DNA from: Embiotoca jacksoni
Lineage: Eukaryota > Chordata > Actinopteri > Embiotocidae
Direction of reading: 5' to 3'
NCBI GenBank assembly: GCA_022577435.1
Contig: JAKOON010000007.1
Coordinates: 17,159,881-17,223,880 of the forward strand
DNA: 64,000 bases
Notes under the pieces: generated by a model
Databases searched by the model: none
What the model saw: only the letters and a program-made list of their open reading frames with translations
What the model was told of the DNA's origin: nothing
In this document: positions 24,401 through 36,829 of the stretch, in pieces
Position numbering within the stretch: the stretch's first letter is position 1
Layout of the letters: each line of letters starts with the position of its first letter
Program-made: the position numbers and the translations under genes

Positions 24401-27072
24401 GCTGTTTGCTGAACTGTAGGGTCCATCATTTTATTCCGTTCTTGTATCCTAAAGATCCTTTTAAGGTTGCTTTCTGTGCACCACAAAAAAACCCAGCAAG
24501 CTCCTTTCTTCCTCCACCACGTTTTGAGACTGCTGCTGGTGAAAAGCTCCATATTTTTGTGTTCAACATTAAAGTCTATGGCCTGTTATTTCTCCCTGAG
24601 GCCACCTGTCCTTTCACAAAGTTAAGACTAAAGTTGAAATACTCCTGCTGAAGTGATTTCTTAATGTTGAATCCTTTTTTTTTTTTTTCCAAATTAATTA
24701 TCTTCTGGTCCGTCAAACACAACTCACACTCATTCAGTGTTCTGAGATTGAAGCTGCATTCATGAGGAGAAGATCAAGTAAACACTGGAGCTCTCACTCT
24801 GCAGCTCTGCAGCTCTGTAATGAAACTGTCATTGATGTCCTTCAACCCTCAGGGCTTCAGGCAGTCAATTACAAACACGATCACATACCAACACACTAAC
24901 ACACACACACTCCAAGTCCATTCGATCTTATGACAAAGGATGAGAATAAGTAATCTTCAAGCTTTCTGACACTATCAAAGTAGCAGTACGTCACAATACA
25001 TCTAATATACTCTGAATTATTAAGGTGAAATAAGCCATGAGAGCCAATATACATAAGCTAGGATTAATTATTAACGCAGCAAGGCACTGGCCTTTTGAGT
25101 CTTTTATTAAATTCTGCTTGTAATAATTACATTTTGCTCTTATCTCATTTGTTCATTTTGTGTTATTTAGCACACACACATGCACAGACACACACTCAGG
25201 CATCACAAGAGGTTAGAGTGTAACTCTGTGAGTGTAGTGTAACTTGAGTTATTCTATTAAAGTCGCACACTTCGAGGTAACATCAGCTAAAACAACACGG
25301 TGAAGCAGCCGAGCTTCCAGCAGGGTTCAGGTTGAAGGGACAAAAATCTGACATGGAAGTTTTAACATCATTTTTTTTATTATTCACTGAAAGCATGTTT
25401 TACAGTCACAGCTGCAGCCATCCCTCCTGCACCCTCACAGTTTCACTCCATCTCTTCTTCTCCATCTTTCGCAGTCCGTGTTTCTCCCTCTCCCTCACAC
25501 TGTGCACCCATCTGTTTCAAGAACTTCAAAAACCCTATGTATCCCCTCGCTGCTTGTCTGTATAAGTTCACTTCACATTTCAGTTCGTTTCTCTTTTATG
25601 TCTCGTAAGCCTGACTTCAAAAAGGAGCCAATCTCATCTTTTATTATTATTTAATTGCTTCATGAAATGGCAATGCAAATATTTCTCCTGTAATGTTTGT
25701 TTCTATGTGAACGCGAGCGTTGCAGAATCGAGCCGATGCACGGGCGTGATGCGGCGCAAGTGTGAAAACTACACTGGGGGTGAACGAGTGTGAGTGTATT
25801 CATCTTACACCACAGGATCTACTTACAGATGCATATTGGATTATTAGGGCGTGGATGCTTAATTTGGAGTGCAGTACTCAAGACGTGTTAGTCGTGACCT
25901 CCCTCATCTCTGCTCGTATCATCTCCACTCTGGATGGGCTTTTTATTCACGTCCTCAAATCACAACCCTGGAGGGCAACAAGAGCTGTGGGTGTGTTTGT
26001 GTGTAACTGTGTCTCGGCCTGTGTGCTGGAAATGAATCCATTATTGGAATAGCCTTTCACTCAAGTATCACTTTTCGGAGTGGTAGGATTCCTGGGAGTC
26101 CGAGGATGTTTCTACTGTGTGTGTATTTTGTCTGCGAGGCGAGCGTTTGATTGGAGTGTCAGGTCTCTCTCACCCGTAGCTGAGTTTTTGGCGAGAGGTG
26201 TGCGATGTGTCTCGCAGCTCTGGCACTGCTTGACTCCAGCTGCCTTTGAATGCAGCTTCAAAGCCTGCCTCGCTGAATGTTTCTCTCCACACGTTCTGGC
26301 ACCATTCGCTACCCCCCCCCACCCCTCCTCCTCCTCTTCCTCCTCCTCTTCTTCCCCACCAGCTCTCTGCTGTGTTTTTCCAGTTCACTTTTGACCTTGT
26401 GTCCTTCCCACCTCACTGTGTCCTCTACTCTGCTGTACACTGTGTCCTCTGACATCGCCTGTTTGCCGGTCTGAGATGGAGCACGACTCAACTTTGACCT
26501 CGGCAAGGACCGCAGCGCCACAGAGATCAATGGAGTCAATGGTGACGGGCAGCAACATGGAGGCAGAGGAAACAGCTTGGCTGCTGGCGCATTCTGTATC
26601 ACCTCTGGCAGCAGTTTGTGTGTGTGTGTGCGTGTGGAGTAATAACTTTTCATGTGATTTATTCATATGATTATTTACCTCAGTATGGAAGGTCAAGCAC
26701 AAAGCACAGTGAATTTCTGCATAAACTTTTATCACAGATCACAAACAGGTCAAATATCATAGCAAGTAAAGATTTAAAGTAACAACTCTTATTATCATAG
26801 TTTTCCCCATAATTGGTAACTGTAGCATCGTCAAAAATGTTTGACCAAAAACCAATAATGTGTTCGTCTATTTTTTGAATACAACTATGTGGCTTTCAGC
26901 CCAAGTACTTTTGTTTTACTGAGGAAGTAAATCTTTAAGAACAGCTCACAAATAGAGTTTATAGGTTCATTTAAAAAAAGAAGAAAAAAGAGTCAATTAG
27001 CACCTGGAAACTTTAGTTTCTAGCAAATGTTCTTCAGACTGAAGTAATGAAAGAACTTGTTTTGTTCTGTGT
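24401..27072. other. Intronic sequence with short pyrimidine tracts
   Basis: Contains an imperfect CTC/TTC run at 26311-26355 and a short GT run at 26618-26632. No coding or RNA signal could be supported. Confidence 0.5.
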
Positions 27073-27443
27073 TTTAACCAGTGTTTGGTATTCAGTGGCA
27101 TCTACTAGTGCGGATGCAGATAGCAGCTAACTGAACACCTCTCACCTCAACCTGCCCCTCCGAGTGCGCTACTGTAGAAACACGACATGCTCCGTGGAGG
27201 ACGTCCTGCTCACTACGGAGATACGAAGGGCTCAGTCTAAACGAATGGTTTCTCCACCTGCTGAGATCCAACATGTATTATTTAGACCAATTTGCTGTGC
27301 TAAATTGGTGGAAAATGATGTGAAGCAAAACTAGTGGAGGTCAACAGTTCTTAGTTACATGTTTTTTACACAAAGGAAAACATAACCATGAAATTTATTT
27401 TCCATTTCTGTCGATAGACTTCCCCTAAATCCTTTGGTCCTCA
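27073..27443 (+). mobile_element. MITE-like element, family B copy 1
   Basis: It starts near agtggcatctactag and includes gcgctactgtagaaacac, tccgtggaggacg, tacggagatacgaagggctca and the ending cccctaaatcctttggtcc. The same blocks occur inverted at 31012-31677. I recall this as a common teleost dispersed element with an AAAGGRCCAGTGTGTAGG-type terminus. The terminal repeats of this copy are decayed. Confidence 0.6.
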
Positions 27444-29499
27444 GCACAAAGTTAGCAAAACATAATTAGCAGAGAAAAATGGTAAAATTATTGCATCAAA
27501 CTGTTTATTGTTTTCATGGTGCCAAGTCTGAAGTGTACTTTAGAATAATTATTGTAGCTGTGTGTGCACAGCAGTGCTGTTAAGGATTGTTACCAACGTT
27601 TCTGTTGAGCCCACTTTCAGTTTAACCTGTAAACAAAGTGGTTTAGAAAAGTTTCAAGCCCTGTTAGACTTGAAGATTTCTCATTGGGTGTCCAGGTCGC
27701 AGCATTCACTTCGTTCAGTGCAGAAATGATGGTGTACACTGTAAAAATAACAAATTATACTATAGCAATACAACACATTTGAATAAAAAGTATTTAATCT
27801 GAGGTGTTTATATTTTCCAAAGAGATCAGAGTGGACTGTAAGTTTAAGAAATTCCCGTCTTTAATTTTCCTCATAGGGAGCAGACTACAGTCAGTAACAC
27901 CACAGGAGGATTTTTCATTGTTTCTTACTTTGTCCAACTGTGAGGAAACATTTTCCAGAAGCTAGCGGGGTGTAAGATAAATGAATGGAAATAAAAATCT
28001 GCTACTGTGTGTGTTTGTGTGTGAGTGTGTGGCTCTGTAGTCCTTACACCTACCTTAGACCTTGCCCTCCCACTATAGTTTGCCAAATGTTCACCCACAC
28101 TGTCACCACCTGGCCACTGCCGTGCGCTGTGATTGCATTGTGTTGATCCGTGTGTATGTGTGAGCGTGCTGGTGTGTGTTTGTGTGTGCGACGAGGTGCT
28201 CTCTAACAGATGGAGTAACCTAATACACGTCTCATTTCTACCCCGCTGTCCGCTGGCCTCGTGGTCTGCTGGTGATGCTATCGAGACCTTACCAGCATCC
28301 CGTCTGCTTTGTTCCTGGAATCAGCCCACCCCTCCCTGCCCTCCTCGCTGCCGCCAGGGCACCCGGACGTAGACACACGCTGGTCCTGCAGGACAGGGGA
28401 CGTTAGGTGGAGCTGGTCTCAGGTTACCTAGGTACAGGTCTGAGTGAAGTGTGTCTGGAAAAACAACATAGTGTTTACAGTCAATGAACAGATGCTGCTT
28501 TTGTTGTAGACGGGCTCATAAAATCAAAACTGATTGTTCAGGCTGCTGGGAGGTAAATGTTTGAGTCAGCTTGTGCTCATTTCTCGGGCTCAATCCAAGG
28601 GCTGCTCCTCAACTTATAGTCGTTATTTCCAGACAACAGTCGACCAATAATATTATGAAATAAATGATTTAAGTTTGAGTTCCAGGGCGGACAAAGATAG
28701 TAACCAGTAACATTATTAACACTCTGCTGCATTACAGAAAAATACTGAACCGTAAGAATGAACTTTTAAAATCTAACGTTTACGAAGTGAGCTTCCTGTT
28801 AGTGACAATGCTAACAGCAAAAGCATTAATGATTCTGAATGTGAGGAAACAACCAGCAAGCAGACTGAATATTTAGTGAATTTATTGTAACACAGTTACA
28901 GTTCGACACTGTTGTAATGTTGCGGTGCGCAGCATTTAGTTAGCCGTACTGAAACTTAGGTTTGTATAGATACTTTATGTCTGACTAACCGAGTCACTGC
29001 CGTCTACGTACACTTCACTTCAGCTGCTAATGTTACTTCTCACATGAGAGTTCCCACAACCAGGGTCCACTGGACAAACACCACACCCAGTTTACCCATA
29101 AGGCTACTGTCCTGCTTTCCCTGCAGGTAACAAATGTCTCTCTGAACATGCACAGTTTGAGGGTTTGTTTTCTTCCTGCGACTAAACAACTAATGAAAAG
29201 TTGGTTGAGTGAGACTTTTCTCTTCAACTATTCTGGGGCATTTCTTCTCAGTACACTAATAAATCCAGTTAAAGCGATGATTTACTGCAGACACCTGATG
29301 AGACATTTGGACCACCGCTGGCTTTATAAAGCTCTTTCAAAAAGAAAACATGTCTAATTACCTGACAACTAATCTGACACGTTGGCTCTGGTGCTAGTCC
29401 TCTCTCTGCGTCCTGGACAGGTATTGCTTTGTTAGCAGGACCAGGTGGCAGCAGCTCCGCCATCCGTCTCCGTGGCAGCTAGAGGTGAAACTCCATCAG
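27444..29499. other. Intronic sequence, nothing recognised
   Basis: A degenerate GT-rich patch lies at 28009-28032 and again at 28146-28190. No gene or clear repeat was found. Confidence 0.5.
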
Positions 29500-29559
29500 C
29501 CAAATGGATTAGTCTCATTGGCTGGGTAATTTACTGATGTTTTCCTCTCTTGAAGATAA

Positions 29560-30450
29560 TGGGTGTATGGGCCGCTGATTGATGAGGCAGTATGGTGCAC
29601 GTCTGCCTTCGCAGCACATCAGCCTCAGTCAACGGTCAGTCAAGTCTGGTGTGTCGAGAGCCGCAGAGTTTGACTTATGTCTCCGAGACTGATGGCCTCC
29701 CTGAACATCAAATAGGTTCATTTGACAGGCCATTCATAGATTATGTGAGAGCCTGTTTTATGTCACTTAGAGCCTTTAGATGTCAGAAAGAAGTGACCTC
29801 GTGGATTTATTAGATTTACTGATAACATGAGATCTGCACTACTTGATCACGGTTTAATTGGTCTCTAAGATTAATGACATGATCTGCAGAGAAAGTAGAT
29901 ATTTTAAAGCATTCTCAGTTTAATACTGAGATTCATGTATCCTCGGCTCCACCATGTTTTGTGGATCTGGGATGCATATTTTAATGGCCAAGGAAGCTGA
30001 GAGGCCCCAAATCCCTTGGAGTAAACCTTATCTGGCTGGGTGGACAGCGGTAAAGGAGGACAGGCAGAGGCATTTTCCTCCGCCGTGTGTCGCTGATCTG
30101 ACTGCAAAAAGCCTTCAGTCTCAGGAGAAACAAATTTCCAGCAGCCAGCCTTCTGCCTCCATCTGTGACACTGACAAAATAAATACTACTGCTAATTTTA
30201 AGTGTGACCCAATATGTTTCTGTGGTCTCTCGATCTGGTAATGTGCGCTCTTGACCTCCTACGGTTGTATCCAGGATGTCACAGGTCCCTGACATGCAGC
30301 CCCTTTCCCCTCCATTAATGGATACCTGATCTCTGCGCAGGCTTTCAGCGATGAAGGAGAGTGAGCAGCACCCACAGGAAATGGGCTCACAATGGTTCTT
30401 AGCATGACTCAGAGCCATTGAATTGCATTTATGAAGAGCCCTCAAGTCTT
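29560..30450. other. Low-repeat intronic block, possible conserved elements
   Basis: A long stretch without tandem runs or recognisable repeats. It is unusually open on both strands, including a 154-codon minus frame at 29981-30445 with no recognisable domain. Its texture suggests non-coding constraint rather than coding. This is an impression, not a measurement. Confidence 0.22.
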
Positions 30451-31011
30451 TCTCCTCACCATTACAAAGTGGCTCTCGTGTTTATGGTGTAAGAGATACT
30501 ACAGATAGCAGCTGAATTACAGGGTTTGATGTAAGGGGATTTCATAGACAGCAAGAAAAGAAGAAGCAAATAGCTTTGAGGTGGATGTACATTTTCCCAC
30601 TGCCTTCTTGTTTCGATCAATACCCTAAATATAAGAGGCCTCCGCTTGTATCTTCCAGGAATAGAAAATGTTCTATCACTATGCACATCTGTGATTTGTG
30701 TGTGTGTCTTCCCTGATTTCAGAAAGTCTCCTTTTCTCCGCTGGCAATCTGCACATCTGTCTGCTCACCGGTCTCAGAAGGAAGTGCCTCTCAGGCGCAG
30801 CGGGACACCCGCAGCCTGGAAAACCAAACAGATGTGCGCTGCTCCTGTGCATCCTCTCACACCCACCCAAACGTCCTGAAATGCCTTCCTTAACCTCTAC
30901 TCACTCAGCAACTGTTTCGCTGAGTGTGCATGGTGTTTTCCAGCCTGCTTCACATTCACACACGTGTAAACCTTGAAATGCAGCCTGCTACTTTCCACCA
31001 CTGATGTGATT
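30451..31011. other. Intronic sequence, nothing recognised
   Basis: No supported feature. Confidence 0.5.
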
Positions 31012-31677
31012 TGAAGGACCAGTTTGTAGGGTTTGTACGGATAATTTGGCAGAAATGGAATTCATTATTTTCAATGATGTTTTCATTAGTTTCTAATAAC
31101 CTGGAACTAAGAATTGTTGTGGTTTTGTAAACTTCATGTCTACATGGGGGCAGGTCCTCTTACATGGAAGACACCATTTGGCCGCCATGTTTCTACAGTA
31201 GCCCAGAAGGGACAAACCAGCTCCACAGTGTACCTTTTGCATTTTTACATTTCCTGAAGGCCACTGTAGGCTCTGCGACATACTTGGAAGGGAAGGGGAC
31301 TGTTGGTGGGAGGAGAATTCAGCTTAGGGAGGCATGATGTGGGATATTTTTTGCCCATATCCGTTAAGCTGATATTTTCCAACTCTTTTGGCTGATTGCA
31401 CAATAATTATCGTTCAAATGCATCTTAATGATCGGGATGAAGGTTTCTTCAGATTGGCAATTCAATTTGTAGTGTTGAAGGAATGTAATGTGGATATTGG
31501 TCTCGGACACCTAAAAAAAAATCCTCCACATTGTGGACATTTTTTCGGCCTGTCATATCAGCAGAAATATTTATTTCAGGCTGATACTGATGACGTGCAG
31601 ATATCCCTGAGTCAGTTGGTTGCAATCTGCAACCTTACAGTTCGATGCCACTAAATTCTACACACTGGCCCTTTAAG
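31012..31677 (-). mobile_element. MITE-like element, family B copy 2, split by an insertion
   Basis: The left end aaggaccagtttgtagg and the right end, read inverted as aaagggccagtgtgtag, form terminal inverted repeats. The 31012-31310 part is the reverse complement of 27120-27440, with ccatgtttctacagtagcc as a clear shared block. The rest of the element (ttggttgcaatctgcaacc, atgccactaaat) resumes after about 31605. Some 290 bp in between is foreign to the family. Confidence 0.65.
31315..31605. mobile_element. Insertion nested inside the family B element
   Basis: This segment separates the two halves of the surrounding MITE-like element and contains words such as ttttgcccatatccg, gctgatattttcc and ctgatactgatgac, typical in my memory of hAT-like fish elements. 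Weakly similar attcag and agtcag at the edges may be a decayed target duplication. Boundaries are approximate. Confidence 0.4.
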
Positions 31678-32100
31678 AGATATCTTTAGACAAGACTTTT
31701 ACTGATCAACGCCTACTGTGACCCCAGGTAGTAATTACAAGGTAGTAATTGTTAATTGTCTTTTTTACAAAAAAAATTTTTATTAATCTTTTCATTCAAA
31801 CGCTCTACATTTACCTAAAACATGTCACTTCACATGCTTCAAAAGTTCCACAACTACAATCAAACCCAGACTCACAACCCTGATGCACATATATCAATAT
31901 TTTGTAACATGACTGAGGGTGTTGAATGGAAGGTAATGTGAAAGATTTTTCAAATATTATCTTTTATCTGTTTGATTTTTTTTTTTCGGACAAGGGCAGA
32001 GAGCTACTGTTGAACACAATAGACAAGGACCAGAATCAATAAACATATTTTCAGTGATTTATAAAGAGGTAGATTCAGTGTCATGCTTTAAAATCTATTT

Positions 32101-32481
32101 CACAGTGGTTAGCATTGTCGTCTCAGCGAAAAGGTTCAATTCCGGGCCTTTCTGCGTGGAGTTTGCATGTTCTCCCTGTGCCTGCGTGGGTTCTCTCCGG
32201 GTGCTCCGGCTTCCTCCCACCGTCCAAAGACATGCACCTCAGGTTAATTGGTGATTCTATAAAATTGCCCTTAGTTGTGAATGAGAGTGTGAATGGTCTT
32301 TGTATCCGTCTGTCTCTCTGTGGCCCTGTGATGGACTGGGGACCTGTGCAAGGTGTACCCTGCCTTCGCCCAAAGTGAGCTTGGACAGGCTCCAGCCCCC
32401 CCCCCCCCCCTCCCTCCCCCACACACACACACACACACCCGTGACCCTGCTCAGGATAAAGCGGGTATAGATGATGAATGG
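32101..32481 (+). mobile_element. tRNA-like-headed SINE-like repeat, family C copy 1
   Basis: The head cacagtggttagcattgtcg followed by ggttcaattcc (32133-32143) resembles Pol III A and B boxes. The body has gttctctccgggtgctccgg, cttcctcccac, ccaaagacatgcacctcagg, gccctgtgatggactgg and ggcgcaccctgcctt-like blocks. It ends aggataaagcgggtatagatgatgaatgg. The same order recurs at 36552, 37005 and (inverted) 34891. This copy lost a few bases of the head and gained a long C-run at 32396-32410. Whether it is a true SINE or a MITE with a tRNA-like head is not settled. Confidence 0.75.
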
Positions 32482-33841
32482 AGTCATTTTACCTCAGAAG
32501 AAGTTGAAATCCTTTTAACTCCATCTGTGTTGATGTGTTCACTATTTCCTCTAAAATCTGTTGTTTTGAGTCTGAATAGAATAGAAAAGCATTAAACAGC
32601 AAACGCCCTGAACTGAAGTTTAGTTTCTTATGAATTCAACTTGTATTTGGTGCAACAAAGAGAATAATGTGGTCATTCCTGTCTGAGGTTACATAGTTTA
32701 AATTCACAACAGCATTCAGTTAGTCATCATGAAATGGTGGTGTTCATTTCAGATATCTTTCGTTTATATTTCCATCTTCACACGGACCTCTTTTTAGTGC
32801 ACACAGAAAAGCACATTATATGTCAGCTGTCCAAGGACTCAGAGCTGCGTTGGCTCACAAGCTTCATTTGACCTCAGAGAAGCATGAAGAGAAAGAAATT
32901 AAACTACCCAAGCAAGAGAAATGGAATAACAAAGATGAAATGGCGAGCTGTTGTAGCACAAAAACCAATAACTTCCTCTAATGTCCCCTAAACCAGCCCC
33001 CCCTCCTCTCCCCCTCCTCCTGTCCTCACAAAGCAGTTCACACGTGATGTAGTGGACTAGCTGTGGAATAAATGGGATTTCACTATCCCTTGCTGTTCTC
33101 CTGTCCAAAGCTTAATTTCACTGAGTCTCAGCTCCCCTGCTAAGTTCAGTAATGGAGCTTTAAATCCCCTCTGTTGTTGGGTGCTCACTCAGTTTGCTAC
33201 TGGGTCGATGATAGAGCTCTCCCTTCTTGTGCCACCTTGGTGATAAGGCTTCACTTTGTGCCTCAAAACGATACCGATTATATTCCCTCCTCACATTGGC
33301 CACGCGCCCCTCCCTCCTACACGTCCTGAATGCTTTCGTCCTCACAAGCGTCTCCCTCTTGACTAATATATTCACATTAATACTGTTTTTAAGGATTCTC
33401 TGAGCTCGTTTTTAGACTGCTGTTTTCTAGTATTGAAAAGTCAAACCTGGATCTTACTTTCCGTCAGAAGCTTTGTTTTCTCTGTATTTCAAGTGATAAT
33501 CTGCTGTTGCAGTATTTTGTTTGTGTGTTTTTCCTGTGCATGTGTGAGCGGTCCCATTAGAGAAAACCGATCCAGAGTAACTGGGGAGAAGGGAAAGAGA
33601 TGCTGTGCGTGGGAAGTTTTCTCTGAGATTGTTAAGGATGGGATCGTTGTTTGGAGGGATAAGCATCTATTTGCGTGTTTCGTGTTTGAGCTAAATTGAT
33701 GCCTATTTTCTAACAGATTGCCGTAGCTGCAGTGATTATTGAGGCATATCATCACCTTGTGAATGCAGCAGCTTTCAGAAGATGGCCCGAGTTTCACCTC
33801 GTCTGACTGTTTGCTCGTGTTGCTCTCTTACTTTCTTGCAG
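32482..33841. other. gpc3: Intronic sequence before the first visible exon
   Basis: No repeat or extra exon was recognised. The last 30 bp are a good polypyrimidine tract ending cttgcag at the exon border. Confidence 0.6.
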
Positions 33842-34527
33842 AGGCCTTCGACCTGGTGCTGCGTCACGGCCGTAACTCTACCCTGTCCATGCTGAAGTCA
33901 GACTTCCCAGGACTCGGAGGTGCGGCCCAGAGCTCGGTGGGGCAGCTCTTCCTGGACATGTCCCTCTACATCCTCGGCTCGGACTCCACGGTGGACCACA
34001 TGGTGGCGGTCCTCTACGGCCGCCTCTTCCCCCTCATGTACCGCCGCCTGTTGGGGGGTAGTGGCTCCTCTGCGTCTGAGGAGTGCGTTAGAGGAGCCTG
34101 GAAGGACTCGGCAGCGTTCGGCCCTTATCCTAAACTGATGATGACACGTCTCTCTCGCTCCCTCCTGGCCACGCGAGTCTTCCTGCAGGCGCTGAACCTG
34201 GGCATCGAGGTCGTCAACACCACGGACCATCTGCGGCCCAGCCGAGACTGCAGCCGGGCCCTGCTGAGGCTGTGGTACTGCCCGCACTGCCAGGGCATGC
34301 TGGGGCCGCCGGCCTGCAGAGGCTTTTGTCAGGCAGTGATGCAGGGCTGCCTGGGGGGAGCGGTCGAGGTGCAGCCCCACTGGAAGAGCTACATCGATGG
34401 ACTGGGGAAGCTGGCTGGTGCCATGAGGGGGGAGCAGGACATGGAGGCTATCGTTCTCAGACTGCACACAATGATTAGGCTGGCTCTCAAGCATGCTGTG
34501 AACTCCCGCAGCCGCATCAGCACCCTG
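33842..34527 (+). CDS. gpc3: gpc3 exon (probably the third): central glypican core
   Basis: This 686-bp exon follows a pyrimidine-rich acceptor (ttactttcttgcag) and ends at donor CTG|gtgagt. Its first two bases complete a Glu codon and it ends in phase 0. It encodes about 229 residues starting EAFDLVLRHGRNST. Readable landmarks are an NST sequon, SLYILGSD, LFPLMY, PKLMMTRLSRSL, FLQALNLGIEVVNTTDHL with a second sequon, then WYCPHCQG and CRGFCQAVMQGC. Seven cysteines lie at glypican positions, and no stop or frameshift interrupts them. The exon is much richer in GC than its introns. Upstream in-frame sequence from 33763 is intron read-through, not coding. The minus-strand open frame over the same stretch is a shadow. 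Identity to human GPC3 over the first 70 residues is about half by eye, from memory. Confidence 0.9.
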
Positions 34528-34890
34528 GTGAGTGTGGCACACCAACACACTTAGTAATGTGTCAGACTGTAAATGGCAGTGTACTAATACATGAATGACC
34601 TCGCTCTGGTGTGGCCGCGCTCCTGGAGGTTGTGGTGACACTATGAAATTATCACCTGCAGGAAGTCCAGTGAGTTTAAAGGCCTCCCAGATGCCAAAAC
34701 ATTGCACAGGTTATTATGCTTACAGTTTCCAACACTGTGAGGGAGGATTTTTATCGAGGCAGCTATAATCTCATCCTCCATCTCAATGGTTTGCAAGATT
34801 TAGATAAAGACAAAGACAAACATCAGTCTCACTCACTTCAGTTGGGGGCCATGAGATTAATGAATTAAATGGCGCATTTCCTGTTTTGGG

Positions 34891-35009
34891 TCCATCCATC
34901 ATTTATACCCACTTTATCCTGAACAGGGTTACGGGGGGACTAGAGCCTATCCCAGCTCACTTTGGGCGAAGGCGGGGTAAACCTGGACAGGTCGCCAGTC
35001 CATCACAGG
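34891..35009 (-). mobile_element. SINE-like repeat, family C, truncated inverted copy
   Basis: Its reverse complement gives ctgtgatggactggcgacc, caggtttaccccgccttcgcc, gagctgggataggctc and the ending ggataaagtgggtataaatgat. It matches only the 3' third of the other copies, as expected for a 5'-truncated retroposed copy. Confidence 0.75.
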
Positions 35010-35045
35010 CGTGGGGTACAGCCAAGCTGCAGATGTAGGTGGACA

Positions 35046-35150
35046 GCGTAGTGGTCACTAGGTGTCGGTCAGCTCCTCCAAAAATGGTCACTTCAGGCTC
35101 CAAAAAAACAAGATGTTGAGAGCCAAAATGCCACAAAAACAGTATGACAC
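35046..35150 (+). repeat. Fragment of the repeat seen at 8050-8540
   Basis: The words aaaatggtcacttcaggctcc and caagatgttgagagcc correspond to aaatatggtcacttcttgct and gcgagatggttgtcc in the earlier copy. It follows the inverted family C copy almost directly. Confidence 0.5.
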
Positions 35151-36551
35151 TGCCGCACCTTGCGCTGCAGTATCACACTGCCAGTATAGATCTTTTTTTT
35201 CCACATTAGACCTGTGACATTTCAGCATTCTGTGCCAGCAGACACATTTCCCCTCGAACACCTGAGCTACAACGTGTTATTACCTCCGCATCCAAACCAG
35301 GATTTCACTTTAGACTGCACTGAATTTAAGGACCAGCATGTGTTTTTTTATAGGCACGCCGACAGATCGTCCCAGCACGTCTCGCTGAAACCCGTCTCTC
35401 ACTCCTCAGCGCCACTGACCCGTTATGTGTGACATCAGCTGCGATAAAACTGTCAGCTTTATTCGTAGCCCACATGTGAAGTCAGAGGGAAGTGCTCATG
35501 AAATATGAAGGCCTTTTTCTGCCAGATTCCCAGAGCTGGATCTGCTTTTGCTTCGCTATATCTGCTGAACTTTTCACTCTCACACCCTCAATCCCCGCAG
35601 TGACCAGGTTTCCACTCAGAAGCCATCATTTATTAACACACAGGTTGACCTCACTTACTTTTCAGCACGAGGGCGTGGCTGCAGCCATGAATTGCTGACT
35701 TAGGGGGAAATAGCTCGCTCTCTTTCTCTCTTGTGTTTGTCTGTTTGAGATCCTTATCCAAAATTAAAGAAGTCGTGCGGACTCCAGTTGCCGTCTCCAC
35801 AGATTACTTTACATTGTGTTCATGGCTCTGAGTCTGGTTCCAGTTTATGGGATTAAAGCTGCTATGACAGTGCATTGTTTAGCTCTGTGAAAAGGCTGTG
35901 TGTGTGTGTGTCTGTGTGTGTTTGAGGGTTTGAATGTAATCATGCAGAGACACTCGGTTCTCAGCGATGTCATTGAAGGAACAGAGGCATCGTTTCCCCT
36001 AAACGCTAATTGTGTCCCACTGAGGAGTCACAGGAGATCAAACTAAATTAGACAGCACCTGATTACTTCCCCTCAAATAAACAGATTAACATTTGTCTGA
36101 ATGAACTTGGGGATTATTGTCTATCAACCACCTTGTAGAGTCTGGCTTCAAATATGTAATCAAGTTCATTTTTGGAAAGATATTTTGAAAAGAGACCATT
36201 TTTATTTTCTGGATTCATTGTTTGATAATTTACATCATAGGGTTCAAAAGTTAGAGCCTGATTGATATGTTGATCGGTTGTTATTTGCCTATCCCAGTTA
36301 CAATACATCAGTATCCGTAAACAGTGCTGGTAACAAATGTTACAGTCCATGTGTTGTTTGCGGCCTTTAATCTTTGTCAGGTTTTTTAAATGTGGGTCGA
36401 AGCCACATTGGACTCTTTCGTGACCTTAATATTGACTTGAATGGCCGTCGATCAGTCTGTCACTGCTCAGCTTTGATGACCAGGCATTTTTTAGTTCATG
36501 TCTGTCTCTCTACACCAAAGGGGGCATCAAAGTTAGAAATGTTTGAATCTT

Positions 36552-36816
36552 ACACTGGTGCAGTGGTTAGCTTCGTTACCTTACAGCAAGAGTGTTCTGG
36601 GTTCGATACCGTCCTTGGGCCTTTGTGTGTTGCATGTTCTCCCTGTGTGGGTTCTCTCCGGGTACTGATGGGCTTCCTCCCGAGATTCATTTCAGGTTCA
36701 TAGGTGTGAATGGTTTTTATTTCTGTCTGTCTCTATGTGTTGGCCCTGTGATAGACTGGCGACCTGTCCAGGGTGTACCTTGCCTTCGCCCAAAGTGAGC
36801 TGGGATAGGTTCCAGT
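36552..36816 (+). mobile_element. SINE-like repeat, family C copy 2
   Basis: It starts actggtgcagtggttag and has a B-box-like gggttcgatacc at 36599-36610. It then has gcatgttctccctgtgtggg, tctctccgggtactg, ccctgtgatagactggcgac and gtgagctgggataggttccag. Internal deletions relative to copies at 32101 and 37005 show that it is an older copy. The end of the tail is missing. Confidence 0.75.
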
Positions 36817-36829
36817 CGGGGACATCTTG

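Noticed and set aside
26555..26600. Possible N-terminal glypican exon, because of an 'ATG GAG' with acidic residues after it.
   Set aside because: No Cys-Cys pair or KMEE-like motif precedes it, and the frame is not followed by a usable donor.
29981..30445. 154-codon minus-strand frame.
   Set aside because: No domain, no splice-supported context and no start context. It is openness of a repeat-poor intronic block.
33763..33841. An in-frame ATG upstream of the largest exon that would extend it by 26 codons.
   Set aside because: A strong polypyrimidine tract and acceptor lie exactly at the homology border, so the upstream codons are intron.
33898..34707. 269-codon open frame on the minus strand across the largest exon.
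   Set aside because: It is the antisense shadow of the GC-rich glypican exon and continues into intron. It has no recognisable domain.
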